From the NCBI GenBank assembly GCA_026710545.1, contig JAPOQU010000044.1, positions 1 through 45,343 of the forward strand: a stretch of DNA of 45,343 nt. Reading direction: 5' to 3'. Below the pieces are notes generated by a model. The model was not told the DNA's origin and did no database searches. It worked only from the letters and a program-made list of their open reading frames with translations. A program made the position numbers and the translations under genes. The DNA comes from Gammaproteobacteria bacterium (lineage in GTDB: Bacteria > Pseudomonadota > Gammaproteobacteria > Eutrophobiales > Eutrophobiaceae). This document shows, one piece after another, positions 34,645 to 43,752 of this stretch (position 1 is its first letter; each line of letters begins with the position of its first letter).

Positions 34645-34695
34645 AAGTGACAGTATAGGTTAAAAAAAACCACCAGGTTGAGAAATAACAGGCAC

Positions 34696-35562
34696 ATGAT
34701 TACCGGCCCTACCTCCCATATCTATATTTCCCAGCGCCTGCGCCTGCACTACGTCGATTGGGGAAACCCCGGCGCGGCGCCCCTGTTGCTGGTACACGGC
34801 AACAGGGATCACTGCAGAAGCTGGGACTGGACCGCGCGCGCACTGGCCCGGGACTGGCACGTGCTTGCGCCCGACCTCAGGGGCCACGGCGACAGCGACT
34901 GGTCACTGGATGGAACCTACTCGATGTCGGCTTTCGTCTATGACCTGGCCCAACTGATACACCAGCTTGAACTGCGGCCGGTCACGATTGTCGGACATTC
35001 CCTGGGCGGTTCCGTTTCATTGCGCTACACGGGCCTGTATCCGGACGCGGTGCGCAAACTCGTTGTTGTTGAGGGCATGGCGCTGGGGCCGGAACATATA
35101 GCAAAACTGGAGGCCGTGTCCATGGCGCAGCGTATTCGTGACTGGATAGATGAAAGGCGGGCGATGGCTGGCAGGCAACCGAAGCGCTACGCCTCGCTGG
35201 AGGAAGCGTACCAGCGCATGCAGGAGGCAAACAGTTACCTGACGGATGAGCAGGCCCGACACCTTACCGATCACGGCATAATCCAGAACGAAGACGGCAC
35301 CTATAGCTGGAAGTTCGACAACTGCGTGCGCATTTTCCCGCCAGATGACACGGAACCGGATGTCATCAGACAGCTCTGGGGTTCCATTACCTGCCCTACC
35401 CGCCTGATCTACGGCAAGGACAGTTGGGCGTCCAACCCGGCAGAGGACGGCAGGCTGGCTTATTTCCGCACCGCGGAGGTTTCCCTGTACGAAAATGCCG
35501 GCCACTGGCCGCACCACGACCAGCTTGAGCGGTTTGTTGCGGAGTTGCGCGAGTTCCTGTGA
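34696..35562 (+). CDS. Alpha/beta hydrolase, soluble epoxide-hydrolase/haloperoxidase-like
   Basis: A 288-residue hydrolase without signal peptide. The core reads LLVHGNRDHCRSWDW, LAPDLRGHGDSDW, VGHSLGGSVSLRY (nucleophile serine), YGKDSWASNP (acid) and ENAGHWPHHDQ (histidine). It is a one-domain enzyme with a helical cap at about 145-215. ATG 34696 is preferred over the TTG at 34678. Substrate unknown. It diverges from the copper gene over a 51-base gap. Confidence 0.88.
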   Translation: MITGPTSHIYISQRLRLHYVDWGNPGAAPLLLVHGNRDHCRSWDWTARALARDWHVLAPDLRGHGDSDWSLDGTYSMSAFVYDLAQLIHQLELRPVTIVGHSLGGSVSLRYTGLYPDAVRKLVVVEGMALGPEHIAKLEAVSMAQRIRDWIDERRAMAGRQPKRYASLEEAYQRMQEANSYLTDEQARHLTDHGIIQNEDGTYSWKFDNCVRIFPPDDTEPDVIRQLWGSITCPTRLIYGKDSWASNPAEDGRLAYFRTAEVSLYENAGHWPHHDQLERFVAELREFL

Positions 35563-35767
35563 TTGCTGCCGTTTTCATTTCAGCCGCTACCTGGCGCGAC
35601 AATTGACAAAGTGATCGGTGAAATTCGCCTGTGCCTGTACGTCTGCGGCAGGTGTTGCTATATTGTCGTTCGGGCCGCTGGGAGTTCAACCAGTGGTGGG
35701 GGGAACGATCAGGTGAGAGTATCCGGGAGTAAGCCTGCAACAGCCACCACGCATAAAACTATACTAT

Positions 35768-37159
35768 ATGAACGATTTTAACATCCGGTCACTGCAGGAT
35801 AACGTCCGCGGCGCGGTGTTATGTCCGGGCGATGCGGGTTACAACGAGGCGCGGGTCCTGCACAACGGCATGATCGACAAACGCCCGGCGGCAATCGTGC
35901 GCTGCACGGGCGTTGCGGACGTGCGCCATTGCGTTAATACGGCGCGTGAAAACAACCTGCTGACGGCCGTGCGCGGGGGCGGCCACGGGGTGGCGGGAAA
36001 TGCCAGTTGCAATGGCGGTTTGATGATCGACCTGTCACTGATGCGTAGCGTCCGGGTCGATGCCGGGCAGCGGGTTGCCTGGGTCAGCGGCGGCGCGACG
36101 CTGGGCGACATTGACCACGAAACCCAGCAGTTCGGCCTGGTCGCGCCGGCCGGCGTAGTGTCTGAAACAGGCATTGCCGGTCTTGCGCTCGGCGGTGGCT
36201 TCGGCTGGGTGCGCGGCAAGTACGGGATGAGTGTCGATAACATCCTCGGTGTCGACATCGTCACTGCCGACGGCGAGTTGCGCCGCGCAAACGCAGCGGA
36301 GCATCCGGACCTCTACTGGGCGGTACGCGGCGGTGGCGGCAATTTCGGCATCGTCACCAACTTCGAATTCCGCCTGCATCCGCTGGGGCCCGTCGTCATG
36401 CATTGCGCGCCGGTATACGCCGGAACACAGGCGCGCGACATCCTGCAGGGCTGGCGGGAATTCATGCAGACGGCCCCCGATGAATTCACGACCGAATTCT
36501 TTTTCTGGACCATACCGGACCACGACACCTTCCCGCCGGACCTGCGCGGCGAGGATGTGGTCATCCCGGCGGGCGTCTACGCCGGACCGGCCGCTGAAGG
36601 CGAGCGTTACGTACAGCCGTTGCGGGAACTCGCCACGCCGCTCGTCGATCTCAGCGGCCAACGGCCTTTCACGGCCGTGCAGCAGATGTTCGACGTGTAC
36701 CTGCCGAAAGGCGAACTGCTGAATTACTGGAAGTCGCTGTACCTGGATCGTATGACGGACGATGTGTTCGATGCGCTGATCACGGTCTTTAACGAACGCC
36801 CGGCCAAACGCACGCCGTTCGTGCTGCATGACTTGCGCGGCGCCAGCACCCGGGTCGATGCCGCCGCAACCGCGTTCGGCAGCCGCGCCATGCCGTACCT
36901 CATGGAGTTCAATTCATCGTGGACAGACGCCGGGGATACGGACGCCAACATTGCCTGGACCCGCAAGGTGTGGGATGACATGGCGGCCCGTTTCTCGTCC
37001 GGCAACAACGGCTACCTCAACATGTCCTGTTACAACGAGGACGGCGAAGGCCTGGTCAGGGAAACCTACGGTGTAAATTACCGGCGCCTGCGCGAGGTCA
37101 AGCGGAAATACGACCCCGGCAACCTGTTCAGGTTGAACGCCAACATCCTGCCGGCCTAG
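35768..37159 (+). CDS. FAD-dependent oxidase with BBE domain
   Basis: A 463-residue flavoprotein of the berberine-bridge / 6-hydroxy-D-nicotine oxidase group. GGGHGVAGNAS holds the histidine that can bind FAD covalently. GLALGGGFGWVRGKYGMSVDN is the second FAD strand; where bicovalent members have a cysteine this protein has S or V, so attachment is probably single. The C-terminal BBE segment reads NYRRLREVKRKYDPGNLF. It oxidises alcohols, sugars or amines with O2; the substrate is unknown. A TATACT box lies three bases before the ATG, hinting at a leaderless transcript. Confidence 0.9.
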   Translation: MNDFNIRSLQDNVRGAVLCPGDAGYNEARVLHNGMIDKRPAAIVRCTGVADVRHCVNTARENNLLTAVRGGGHGVAGNASCNGGLMIDLSLMRSVRVDAGQRVAWVSGGATLGDIDHETQQFGLVAPAGVVSETGIAGLALGGGFGWVRGKYGMSVDNILGVDIVTADGELRRANAAEHPDLYWAVRGGGGNFGIVTNFEFRLHPLGPVVMHCAPVYAGTQARDILQGWREFMQTAPDEFTTEFFFWTIPDHDTFPPDLRGEDVVIPAGVYAGPAAEGERYVQPLRELATPLVDLSGQRPFTAVQQMFDVYLPKGELLNYWKSLYLDRMTDDVFDALITVFNERPAKRTPFVLHDLRGASTRVDAAATAFGSRAMPYLMEFNSSWTDAGDTDANIAWTRKVWDDMAARFSSGNNGYLNMSCYNEDGEGLVRETYGVNYRRLREVKRKYDPGNLFRLNANILPA

Positions 37160-37187
37160 CCGGTTGCTGACCGCACCCGGTTGCCCT

Positions 37188-37244
37188 TCACCAGGTATCT
37201 ACGGCTTTATCGTACTCGGGCGCCGGCGGGTCCTTGGGTCTCAT
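37188..37244 (-). CDS. Possible 18-residue microprotein
   Basis: A frame of 18 codons (MRPKDPPAPEYDKAVDTW). Its ATG overlaps the stop of the upstream small membrane protein as ATGA, a normal sign of translational coupling. No family is recognised. It may be a real small protein or the remains of a longer gene. Confidence 0.3.
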   Translation of the reverse strand: MRPKDPPAPEYDKAVDTW

Positions 37245-37498
37245 TGGCTGTTCTTGCCTGACGGTAAGCGATCAACATAAAACAGGCGGCCTTCCTTGCG
37301 CGCTTTTCTGTAGGCCCGGCGTACCAGCCCCCCCAGAAACACCCATGCCAGGAAAGTCTGCAGCACGTAGGCAGCGAACACGATCGTATGCTTGCAATGC
37401 GCCAGGAAACTGTCCCCGCGCACGTCGAATTTGCTCTTGGGATCGGGCATGACGCCTGCAGTATAGTTGGCAGGTAGCAGAAAATCACCAGAATACAT
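37241..37498 (-). CDS. Small single-pass membrane protein, unknown function
   Basis: An 85-residue protein if it starts at ATG 37498 (MYSGDFLLPANYTAGVMPDP); the frame is open to 37546. One membrane segment, TIVFAAYVLQTFLAWVFLGGL, is followed by the basic loop VRRAYRKARKEGR, placing the C-terminus in the cytoplasm. I do not recognise a family. It lies between the BBE oxidase (convergent) and the SDR (divergent). Confidence 0.55.
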   Translation of the reverse strand: MYSGDFLLPANYTAGVMPDPKSKFDVRGDSFLAHCKHTIVFAAYVLQTFLAWVFLGGLVRRAYRKARKEGRLFYVDRLPSGKNSQ

Positions 37499-37557
37499 GG
37501 AATACGGGTTATTATGGACCTCCGCGGGGATCCCGTGCTGGAGCAATACTCAGAACC

Positions 37558-38286
37558 ATGCCCCGTTTAAAAGACAAAACCGCGTTAATCACGGCCGCCG
37601 GACAGGGTATCGGCAAAGCAACTGCCGAACTTTTTTCCAGGGAAGGCGCACAGGTCATCGCCACCGATATCAACGAGGCCGCGTTACGGAACCTGGCCGG
37701 TTGCAGGACACGGCGGCTGGACGTGACCGACAAGGCCGCCATCGAGGACCTTGCCGCTGAACTGGGCGCCGTGGATATCCTCTTTAACTGCGCCGGCTAC
37801 GTCGCCAACGGGCCCATCCTGGAATGTGCCGAAGACGATTGGGATTTCTCTTTCGAGCTTAACGTCAAGTCCATGTACCGCATGATAAGCGCGTTTCTTC
37901 CCGCCATGCTGGCAGCGGGCGGCGGCGCCATCATCAACATGTCCTCCGTCGTCAGCACCCTGACCGCGGCGCCGAACCGCTTCGTCTACGGCGCCACCAA
38001 GGCGGCGGTCATCGGTATGACCAAGTCCGTCGCCCTGGACTACGTAAAGCAGGGTATCCGCTGCAACGCGATTTGCCCGGGAACGGTCGATACACCGTCG
38101 TTGCAGGACCGCCTGAACGCCTTTGCCGACCCGGCGCAGGCGCGCAGGGATTTTGAAAACCGCCAGCCCATGGGGCGTCTCGGTTCGGCAGAAGAGATTG
38201 CCAACCTCGCCCTGTACCTGGCTGCCGATGAATCTTCCTATACCACCGGTGCGATAATTTCCATTGATGGGGGGTGGTCTATCTGA
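37558..38286 (+). CDS. Short-chain dehydrogenase/reductase (DHRS6/BDH2-like)
   Basis: A 242-residue classical SDR. The cofactor motif is TAAGQGIGKATAE, with D38 in ATDINEA pointing to NAD rather than NADP. NCAGY, the catalytic Ser in NMSSVVS, and YGATKAA (Y-x-x-x-K) are present. CPGTVDTPSLQDR is typical of the BDH2/DHRS6 and keto-deoxy-fuconate dehydrogenase subgroup. The physiological substrate cannot be fixed. Confidence 0.92.
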   Translation: MPRLKDKTALITAAGQGIGKATAELFSREGAQVIATDINEAALRNLAGCRTRRLDVTDKAAIEDLAAELGAVDILFNCAGYVANGPILECAEDDWDFSFELNVKSMYRMISAFLPAMLAAGGGAIINMSSVVSTLTAAPNRFVYGATKAAVIGMTKSVALDYVKQGIRCNAICPGTVDTPSLQDRLNAFADPAQARRDFENRQPMGRLGSAEEIANLALYLAADESSYTTGAIISIDGGWSI

Positions 38287-38325
38287 TGGGATTGCCAAGC
38301 CGGGAACAGATTTATCGGCGCGGGC

Positions 38326-39093
38326 TCAGCCGTAATACTTGATGAAGTAATAAACACTTAAAAACATGCCGATGACTATTATAACTCCCCGGAAGTACAC
38401 GGCAGGCAGCCATTGGGCAATACGCGCGCCAAGCAACCCCCCTATGACGGCGCCCGCGAATGCTGTAAGGGCATAGGGCCAGGCCACGATGCCTGAAAAA
38501 GTGAATATTACTAAGGCAACACTCGTGGCCGCCGAAGCCAGCAGGTTCTTTAACGCATTATTCGCCTGGATATCATGAACGCCCAGCATGCGTAATCCCG
38601 CCATGAGCATGACTCCCAGGCCTGCGCCGAAATAACCGCCGTAGAACGCTACGATAAATACCAGGAACCTGGTAACCAGGCCGGGACTGGTAACTGACTG
38701 GTTGCGGGTATATGACGCAATCATGCCGCTGAAGCGACTGCCGAAAGCAAAAAGCAGGGTTGCGAACAGTATGAGAAACGGGATCAGTTTTACGAATGCC
38801 GTATTGCCGGTGAGTACGAGCGTGCCCGCGCCAAGCCCACCCCCCAAAAGTGCTATCAATATTGAGTTCCCTATTCCGCGGGCATGTTTGCGTAGTACAT
38901 TTCTGTAGCCGACGACAGCCAATGCATTAGCAGGCCAGACCGCAATACAATTCGAAGCATTGGCCACTATTGGTGGAAGTCCCGCAGCCAGAAATACCGG
39001 GAACGTGAAAAACGCGCCGCCACCGGCAACGGCATTACTGACCCCGGCCAATAGACCGGCCAGGAATAACATGCCGAGAATTAATATATCCAT
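38326..39093 (-). CDS. TauE/SafE-family membrane exporter
   Basis: A 255-residue membrane protein with about eight helices. The repeat motif GLLAGVSNAVAGGGAFFTFP near the N-terminus and FYGGYFGAGLGVMLMAG in the second half are the two signature copies of TauE/SafE proteins. Members export sulfite, sulfoacetate or other organic anions. No sulfur genes are adjacent, so the cargo is unknown. Confidence 0.9.
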   Translation of the reverse strand: MDILILGMLFLAGLLAGVSNAVAGGGAFFTFPVFLAAGLPPIVANASNCIAVWPANALAVVGYRNVLRKHARGIGNSILIALLGGGLGAGTLVLTGNTAFVKLIPFLILFATLLFAFGSRFSGMIASYTRNQSVTSPGLVTRFLVFIVAFYGGYFGAGLGVMLMAGLRMLGVHDIQANNALKNLLASAATSVALVIFTFSGIVAWPYALTAFAGAVIGGLLGARIAQWLPAVYFRGVIIVIGMFLSVYYFIKYYG

Positions 39094-39523
39094 TTATTGC
39101 CGTTGACCCCATCCACCTGTTCTGAGCGCGAACAGTTTATGAGAAATCTGTTGAACCAGGACAGCACGCTTGACGCCGTTCCGGCAAAAGTTTACGTTAG
39201 TTGACGCGGTAATGTAATCAAGATACTGATTTTGGCCAAGGAACTGAAAAAACTGCGGGAAGGCGCGGTGGACATCACCGTACTGCTGGCCGACGGGTTA
39301 TAACGCGCTTCCTCGTATATGTTGTTCCGGACCCGTAGAACTCGACATTGAGGTTTTACGCCGTGGGTCTAGTACTCGTCATTGGACGGATTACAGGGGA
39401 TAGTTTTGTGTCTATTCATTACTCCATCCTCTCCAGAAATGGAGTCTCCGGCAAATCCGGGGCGGTTCATTCCGGTGATTGTCGAATAGTGCGACAGTAG
39501 CTGTCTGGTTATCGCCAAAGAAA
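39094..39523. other. 430-base region without an intact gene
   Basis: On the plus strand a short frame (about 39211-39303) ends ILAKELKKLREGAVDI then TVLLADGL before TAA. It looks coding but has no start and is likely a leftover. The rest should hold the promoter of the TonB receptor gene; no clear box was found. Confidence 0.4.
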
Positions 39524-42500
39524 ATGTCTGTAAAACCTGTTTTCATAGCTTGTGCAGCGGCTGTATGTATCGCGGTCCTGAGCGCTCCCGTCCTCTCACA
39601 GCAAACGACGTCGGCCGTGCGCGGCCTTGTATCCGGTCAAAACGGCAAGCCCGTTTCCGGCGCTGCAGTCATTGTGCGCAATGGGGAAACAGGTCTTACC
39701 AGGTCCGGCTCGACAAACGAGAAGGGCGAATTCAGTATCCGTAACCTTCCCGTAGGCAACAATTATTCTGTTTCAGTCACTAACCTGGGCTATTCGGCCG
39801 CGAAAACGGATAACCTGCCGTTGAACCTGGGTCAGACGACGGACCTCAATTTCACTCTCTTGCCTGCTGATGAAATAGAGGAAGTACTCGTGGTTGCAGA
39901 GGCCTCGATTACAAACCCCATTGCTGTCGGGCCGAACGCGACGTTTGATCTCGAGCAACTGGAAACTGCTCCGGCGATAAACCGGAACATTACGGATATC
40001 CTGAGGGCGGATGCACGGCTCTATGTCGATGAGTCCAAGGGTGACATCAATGCCGTCCAGTGCGGCGGCAAGAATTCACGCTTCAACAGCCTGACCGTTG
40101 ACGGTGTGCGCATGAATGATTCCTTCGGCCTGAATTCCAACGGCTATCCGACCGAGCGCATGCCTTTTTCATACGACGCCATAAACCAGGTGTCCGTCGA
40201 ATTGGCGCCGTTCAACGTCGAGTATGGCGGTTTTACGGCCTGCAACATCAATGCGGTCACAAAATCCGGCGGCAACCGCTTCAGCGGTTCCCTGTTTTTC
40301 GATTATACCGGTGATGAACTGCGCGGCGATTCCCTGGAAGGCGATGCTATCAAGAGCGGAGACTACAACGAAAAACGCTATGGTGTGAATATTGGAGGTC
40401 CCGTCTTTGCAGACAGGCTGTTTTTCTTTGCCGCCTATGAAAAACTGGAAGGCGCCAACCTGTTCGACCGCGGCCCGCTCGGCTCCGGCGCCGTAAACGA
40501 GATTAACGTTTCCCGGGAAGAACTGGACGAAATTCTCGATATCGCCCGCAACTTCTACCAATATGACCCGGGAACGATCCCAACCAGTATGAATAACGCG
40601 GATGAAAAGGTACTGGTGAAGCTGGACTGGAACATCACGGATGCGCAACGCCTCTCCGTTGCCTGGAACTACAACGACGGCCATAACTTCGTCCAGTCCG
40701 ATGGCGACAACAACGAGTTTGAGTTCTCCAATCACCTGTACGAGCGCGGCGCGGAACTGAATTCATACGCAGCGACGCTTTATTCGGATTGGACTGATCA
40801 TTTTTCCACGGAATTACGCCTGGGGTACCTGGACCTTGACAACCGTCAAGTATCCGTGGGAGGAACGGATTTCGGCGAAATCCGCGTCGAGCTCGACGCT
40901 GTGGACGTGTACCTGGGGGGTGATGACAGCCGCCAGGCCAACAAGCTGGATTATGACGTGCTGACCTTTGCATTGAAAGCCAAGTACGACCTATACGGAC
41001 ATGAGCTTACGTTGGGCGTAGAGACGGAATCCCTGGATATTTTCAATATGTTCGTCCAGCACACGGAAACGGAAATCCGTTTCAGCGGCATCGAGAATTT
41101 CCGCAACGGTCATCCCGATGCAATTTACTACAACAATGCCCCTTCCAACAACCCGGCTGATGCCGCAGCCGCATGGGGGTATTCGCTCAATACGGTGTAT
41201 GCCCAGGATGAGTTCAGGCTGGGAGATACGCTGATTGTCGTTGCCGGGTTACGTTACGACTGGTACAGCACTGACGACGAGCCGGCGGAAAACGCGGATT
41301 TTGTTGCCGATTATGGCTTCTCGAACGCCGCCAACCTGGATAGCGCAGGGTTACTGCAGCCCCGTTTCGCTTTTACCTTGAGGCATTCCGATGCTCTTAC
41401 AGTGCGCGGCGGTGCAGGTCTGTACACAGGGGGCAATCCGAACGTCTGGCTATCGAATACTTATTCCGCCAACAACGTGCTGCAATTCGGACAACGCGGC
41501 CGCGCCTTCGGCTATACCGACGGGTCCCGCTCCTTGTTTGACGATGACGTGATCTACGCCGGCCTGGAAGAAGACGTACCGGCAGGCCCGGGGTACGGCA
41601 TCCCGTCGGAACTGTACGACGCCGTGGCCGGGGGCACGGGCGACAACTTCGAGATCAGTTACCTTGATCCCGAATTTGACCTGCCTGCGGAGTGGAAGTT
41701 TGCGCTTGGCGCGTCCCTCCACACGCAGAACGGGTATGTGCTCACAGCCGATTTTTTATACACCCTCGGCAAGGATACGGCCATCATCAAACGCGGCGAC
41801 CTGGAACGGGTCGGCACCACTGAGGCCGGCTACCCGGTTTATGACTCTGTTCGCGAGCCGAGTTTTGTGCTGACCAACAGCAGCAAGGGCAACCGCTCAC
41901 TGCTGACGTTCCTGTCCATCTCCAAAACCTACGCAAACGGGTTTGACTGGTCACTGGGTTACGCCTGGACGGATGCCGAGGACGTCCAGCCGATGACCAG
42001 TTCCGTCGCTTTCTCAAACTACCAGAACCGGGCATTCTTCGACCCCCAGGAAGAGGTGCTGTCGACATCCAACTATAATATTGCCCACAGAATCACGGCC
42101 ACAGCCCGTTGGGAACGGGCTTTTGTTGGTGACAACCTGACGAGAATATCGCTGTACGGGTCCATGAATGAAGGCGCCCCTTACAGTTATGCCTTTGACG
42201 GTACCATTGATCCCTATAACTTTACGCCTTTTCTGGACTTCAGGAACAATGTCCTGGCGCCCGGTGACAAGCGTAATGCCAATGCAGGCTCGTGGTGGGA
42301 GAAGATAGACCTGCGCGTAGAACAGCAGTTCCCGGGACTGACACGCGCAAGCAAGGCCTCGGCTTTTCTCGTCATAGATAACCTGACCAACCTGTTGAAC
42401 GATGACTGGGGTATCCTGCGCCAGGTGAATTTCCCCGGTAACGTGGCGCGCGGAACCGCGCCCGAATCACGCCGGGGAGACGCTTCCCGCTTTGAGATCC

Positions 42501-42526
42501 GAGCCGGCGTGAAGTACGTTTTTTAA
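39524..42526 (+). CDS. Oar-like TonB-dependent receptor with carboxypeptidase-regulatory N-domain
   Basis: A 1000-residue receptor. The signal peptide ends near VLSQ (about residue 26). An Ig-like carboxypeptidase-regulatory domain follows (VRGLVSGQNGKPVSGAAV), then the TonB box region EEVLVVAEAS, the plug (LTVDGVRMNDSFGL, VSVELAPFNVEYGGF) and a large barrel ending RAGVKYVF. Oar-like receptors are linked to uptake of peptides, proteins or oligomers. ATG 39524 is used because it starts the signal peptide. It stands alone between a TauE/SafE gene and uspE. Confidence 0.9.
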   Translation: MSVKPVFIACAAAVCIAVLSAPVLSQQTTSAVRGLVSGQNGKPVSGAAVIVRNGETGLTRSGSTNEKGEFSIRNLPVGNNYSVSVTNLGYSAAKTDNLPLNLGQTTDLNFTLLPADEIEEVLVVAEASITNPIAVGPNATFDLEQLETAPAINRNITDILRADARLYVDESKGDINAVQCGGKNSRFNSLTVDGVRMNDSFGLNSNGYPTERMPFSYDAINQVSVELAPFNVEYGGFTACNINAVTKSGGNRFSGSLFFDYTGDELRGDSLEGDAIKSGDYNEKRYGVNIGGPVFADRLFFFAAYEKLEGANLFDRGPLGSGAVNEINVSREELDEILDIARNFYQYDPGTIPTSMNNADEKVLVKLDWNITDAQRLSVAWNYNDGHNFVQSDGDNNEFEFSNHLYERGAELNSYAATLYSDWTDHFSTELRLGYLDLDNRQVSVGGTDFGEIRVELDAVDVYLGGDDSRQANKLDYDVLTFALKAKYDLYGHELTLGVETESLDIFNMFVQHTETEIRFSGIENFRNGHPDAIYYNNAPSNNPADAAAAWGYSLNTVYAQDEFRLGDTLIVVAGLRYDWYSTDDEPAENADFVADYGFSNAANLDSAGLLQPRFAFTLRHSDALTVRGGAGLYTGGNPNVWLSNTYSANNVLQFGQRGRAFGYTDGSRSLFDDDVIYAGLEEDVPAGPGYGIPSELYDAVAGGTGDNFEISYLDPEFDLPAEWKFALGASLHTQNGYVLTADFLYTLGKDTAIIKRGDLERVGTTEAGYPVYDSVREPSFVLTNSSKGNRSLLTFLSISKTYANGFDWSLGYAWTDAEDVQPMTSSVAFSNYQNRAFFDPQEEVLSTSNYNIAHRITATARWERAFVGDNLTRISLYGSMNEGAPYSYAFDGTIDPYNFTPFLDFRNNVLAPGDKRNANAGSWWEKIDLRVEQQFPGLTRASKASAFLVIDNLTNLLNDDWGILRQVNFPGNVARGTAPESRRGDASRFEIRAGVKYVF

Positions 42527-42593
42527 ATTAGGGAGCTATATGCAAATAATAGCGACATCCTTTGCCGCCGCTTCGCCCAGTTACGGTAGTACG

Positions 42594-43517
42594 CTATTTA
42601 TCGACAGGCGTAACGAAACCTGCCGGTTTGACCGCCAACAGCGAGCAGTCAATACCGTGGATCACCTTCTCGGCGGTATTGCCGATGATCAGGCCGGGAA
42701 TGCCCGAACGCCCCACGGTGCCCATGACAACCAGGTCGACGTTGTTTTTTATTGCCAGGTCGATAATCTCATCGCCGGCATCCCCGTTAGCAAGGTGTAC
42801 CGTCTTGTCGATGGATGAGAATGGGGCCAGCAATTCCTTCATTTCCTTTTCATGGGCTTCCCGCATCTCCTCCTGGATCCGGGCCACTGCACCCTTGGGC
42901 AGCTGGCCGCCTCGCAACGCAACTTCGCCGTACACTTCCCAGGCATGAACCACGTCCAGTTTACTGTTTTCAAGTTCGGCCAGGGACGTGGCAAGTTCCA
43001 GGATCAGCCTGTTCAGCGAATCCGCATAAGGGTTGTTGGGATCCGGGTCAACGGCCGCCAGGATGCGGGCAAAGTGTTTATGGTCTGAAGGTTTGACTAT
43101 CCACACGGGACACGGACATTTCCGCATCAGCCTGATATCCATGCTGCCGAACAGCCTCTGTATCCGCCCCATGCCGGAGTTCGGCGCTTTTATCACCAGG
43201 TCATGGTTGTTTTTCAGTACCGTCCTGATGACCTCGATGAACGGGCGGCCTTCCCTGACCTCTATGCCGATTGAGACACCCTGGGTTGCTCCTGCCGCCT
43301 TGCCGATGAATTGCGATAACGACTTGCGCCGTTGCTCGATCAGCTTTTCCTGGTCGGCCGCAGAGTAATACTGGGGCATATCCGAAAGGTCGTCAACCAC
43401 GTCCATGACTGTTATTCCGGATTGGTTTTCTTCAGCCAGTCTCAGGGCCCGCGCGAACGCCTGTGCCTGTCCGGGACTTTCATCGGCTACGAATAAAATG
43501 TCTTTAAAACGTCGCAT
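42594..43517 (-). CDS. uspE: Universal stress protein UspE (two Usp domains)
   Basis: A 307-residue protein with two Usp domains. The first starts RFKDILFVADESPGQAQAF; the second has HFARILAAVDPDP and ends VVMGTVGRSGIPGLIIGNTAEKV, with the G-x2-G-x9-G(S/T)-type loop. AGGAGA lies seven bases before the ATG. In E. coli uspE (ydaA) lies next to fnr as here. An FNR box 74 bases upstream suggests induction without oxygen. Confidence 0.93.
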   Translation of the reverse strand: MRRFKDILFVADESPGQAQAFARALRLAEENQSGITVMDVVDDLSDMPQYYSAADQEKLIEQRRKSLSQFIGKAAGATQGVSIGIEVREGRPFIEVIRTVLKNNHDLVIKAPNSGMGRIQRLFGSMDIRLMRKCPCPVWIVKPSDHKHFARILAAVDPDPNNPYADSLNRLILELATSLAELENSKLDVVHAWEVYGEVALRGGQLPKGAVARIQEEMREAHEKEMKELLAPFSSIDKTVHLANGDAGDEIIDLAIKNNVDLVVMGTVGRSGIPGLIIGNTAEKVIHGIDCSLLAVKPAGFVTPVDK

Positions 43518-43590
43518 TATTTATCTCCTGTTATTTCGACGATAGTTCATCACTCGCGATAAATTGTGCTCCCAAAACGGAACCCGGGTG

Positions 43591-43604
43591 TTGATCCAGA
43601 TCAA
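43591..43604. promoter_or_regulatory. FNR box TTGATCCAGATCAA
   Basis: A perfect match to TTGAT-N4-ATCAA, the FNR/ANR consensus, in the divergent uspE/fnr region. Its centre is 80 bases upstream of the uspE ATG, where a class II site would give a transcript start near 43556. It could also repress fnr, whose likely start is about 54 bases away on the other side. Confidence 0.85.
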
Positions 43605-43615
43605 ATGATTCCATC

Positions 43616-43644
43616 TTGCACATATCATGCCGGTCTACTATTCT
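43616..43644 (+). promoter_or_regulatory. Probable fnr promoter
   Basis: TTGCAC (43616-43621) and TATTCT (43639-43644) are separated by 17 bases. The implied transcript start at about 43651 leaves a leader of about 100 bases before the fnr ATG. The FNR box lies upstream of the -35. Confidence 0.5.
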
Positions 43645-43752
43645 TATATGGTTGACTTTTCGGCTTGATCCCAGCGGCAGGAAACCGCCTCGGGCTACCA
43701 CAGATGACACAAAGAATGCGGAAGCAAAACTACTCTGATAAGACTGGTAACC

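Noticed and set aside
39479..39523. TTG start extending the Oar-like receptor by 15 codons.
   Set aside because: The extension would precede a normal signal peptide that begins at ATG 39524.
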